A stretch of DNA of 6,187 nucleotides. It comes from CAZFDE01 sp964517795 (GTDB lineage Bacteria > Planctomycetota > Phycisphaerae > Sedimentisphaerales > Anaerobacaceae). A program made the position numbers and the translations under genes. The stretch covers positions 1 to 6,187 of the forward strand of contig CAZFDE010000118.1 of NCBI GenBank assembly GCA_964517795.1, written 5' to 3'. Positions 6,023 to 6,187 of this stretch are shown in pieces; within the stretch, counting starts at the first letter, position 1; each line of letters begins with the position of its first letter. The notes under the pieces were generated by a model. The model was given only the letters and a program-made list of their open reading frames with translations, searched no databases and had not been told where the DNA came from.

Positions 6023-6187
6023 TTAGCGATCGACCGGATCTTTGCTCTGATTGAACGCATACCAATCTACTTTCCGGCTGATATACATCACGGTAGCTAA
6101 AGTCAGCAGCAATCCGATGCTCCCGGCGATTAATGCATAATCCTCCAACTGCAGAACAACGTAAAGATACGAATACAGAATGACCAG
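6023..6187 (-). CDS. creD: CreD-like inner-membrane protein, C-terminal fragment (gene continues beyond window)
   Basis: The last 54 codons of a gene entering from the right edge; the stop TAA is at 6023-6025 on the minus strand. The fragment reads L-V-I-L-Y-S-Y-L-Y-V-V-L-Q-L-E-D-Y-A-L, then a hydrophobic span L-I-A-G-S-I-G-L-L-L-T-L-A-T-V-M-Y, then S-R-K-V-D-W-Y. The order Y-x-L-Q-x-E-D-x-A-L, a final membrane helix and R-K-x-D-W is the characteristic C-terminus of CreD. CreD is a polytopic inner-membrane protein of roughly 450 residues, controlled by CreBC in E. coli and linked to envelope integrity and beta-lactam responses. Here only the C-terminal end is visible, so intactness and control cannot be judged. 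It is convergent with the glycosyltransferase gene, 62 bp apart. Confidence 0.8.
   Translation of the reverse strand: MVILYSYLYVVLQLEDYALIAGSIGLLLTLATVMYISRKVDWYAFNQSKDPVDR

Noticed and set aside
5406..6065. 219-codon minus strand frame across the end of the glycosyltransferase
   Set aside because: It overlaps both the glycosyltransferase C-terminal motifs and the creD-like 3' end in another frame; no family resemblance.

Overview
The window reads like a chromosomal segment of a Planctomycetota bacterium, probably from the Phycisphaerae side. This rests on a DUF1573 lipoprotein, small orphan coiled-coil and Pro-rich envelope proteins, moderately GC-rich genes and AT-rich gaps with clear sigma-70-type promoters. 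The assignment comes from gene content only; there is no rRNA or marker gene. I see no tRNA, rRNA, CRISPR array, insertion sequence or prophage gene.

Left part (1-2567): three + strand genes. A 63-residue coiled-coil protein ends in an EF-hand-like aspartate cluster (21-212). A DUF1573 lipoprotein (347-1510) follows a strong promoter at 270-298. A single-span membrane protein (1593-2567) has a periplasmic domain resembling the GspC/PilP homology region and an acidic helical tail. The last two lie 82 bp apart and are probably co-transcribed; both would act in the periplasm.

Centre (2568-4815): a 310-bp AT-rich gap with T-tracts and an extended -10 promoter (2827-2854), then two tandem paralogous calcineurin-like phosphoesterases of the LpxH (UDP-2,3-diacylglucosamine diphosphatase) type (2878-3753 and 3955-4815), separated by 201 bp. 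Both keep the full set of metal ligands. The second seems to lack a conventional start codon where ribosome binding site and homology place it; an AUC codon sits there instead.

Right part (4816-6187): an MJ1255/VC2487-type glycosyltransferase (4887-5960) follows the phosphoesterases on the same strand. The 3' end of a creD-like inner-membrane protein gene (6023-6187) enters from the right on the minus strand, convergent with it.

The two LpxH-like enzymes and the glycosyltransferase may form a cell-envelope glycolipid or nucleotide-sugar module. That is inferred from family and adjacency only. No obviously new defence or mobile system is present; the most unusual points are the tandem LpxH-like pair, the non-canonical start, and the GspC-like orphan with an acidic tail.
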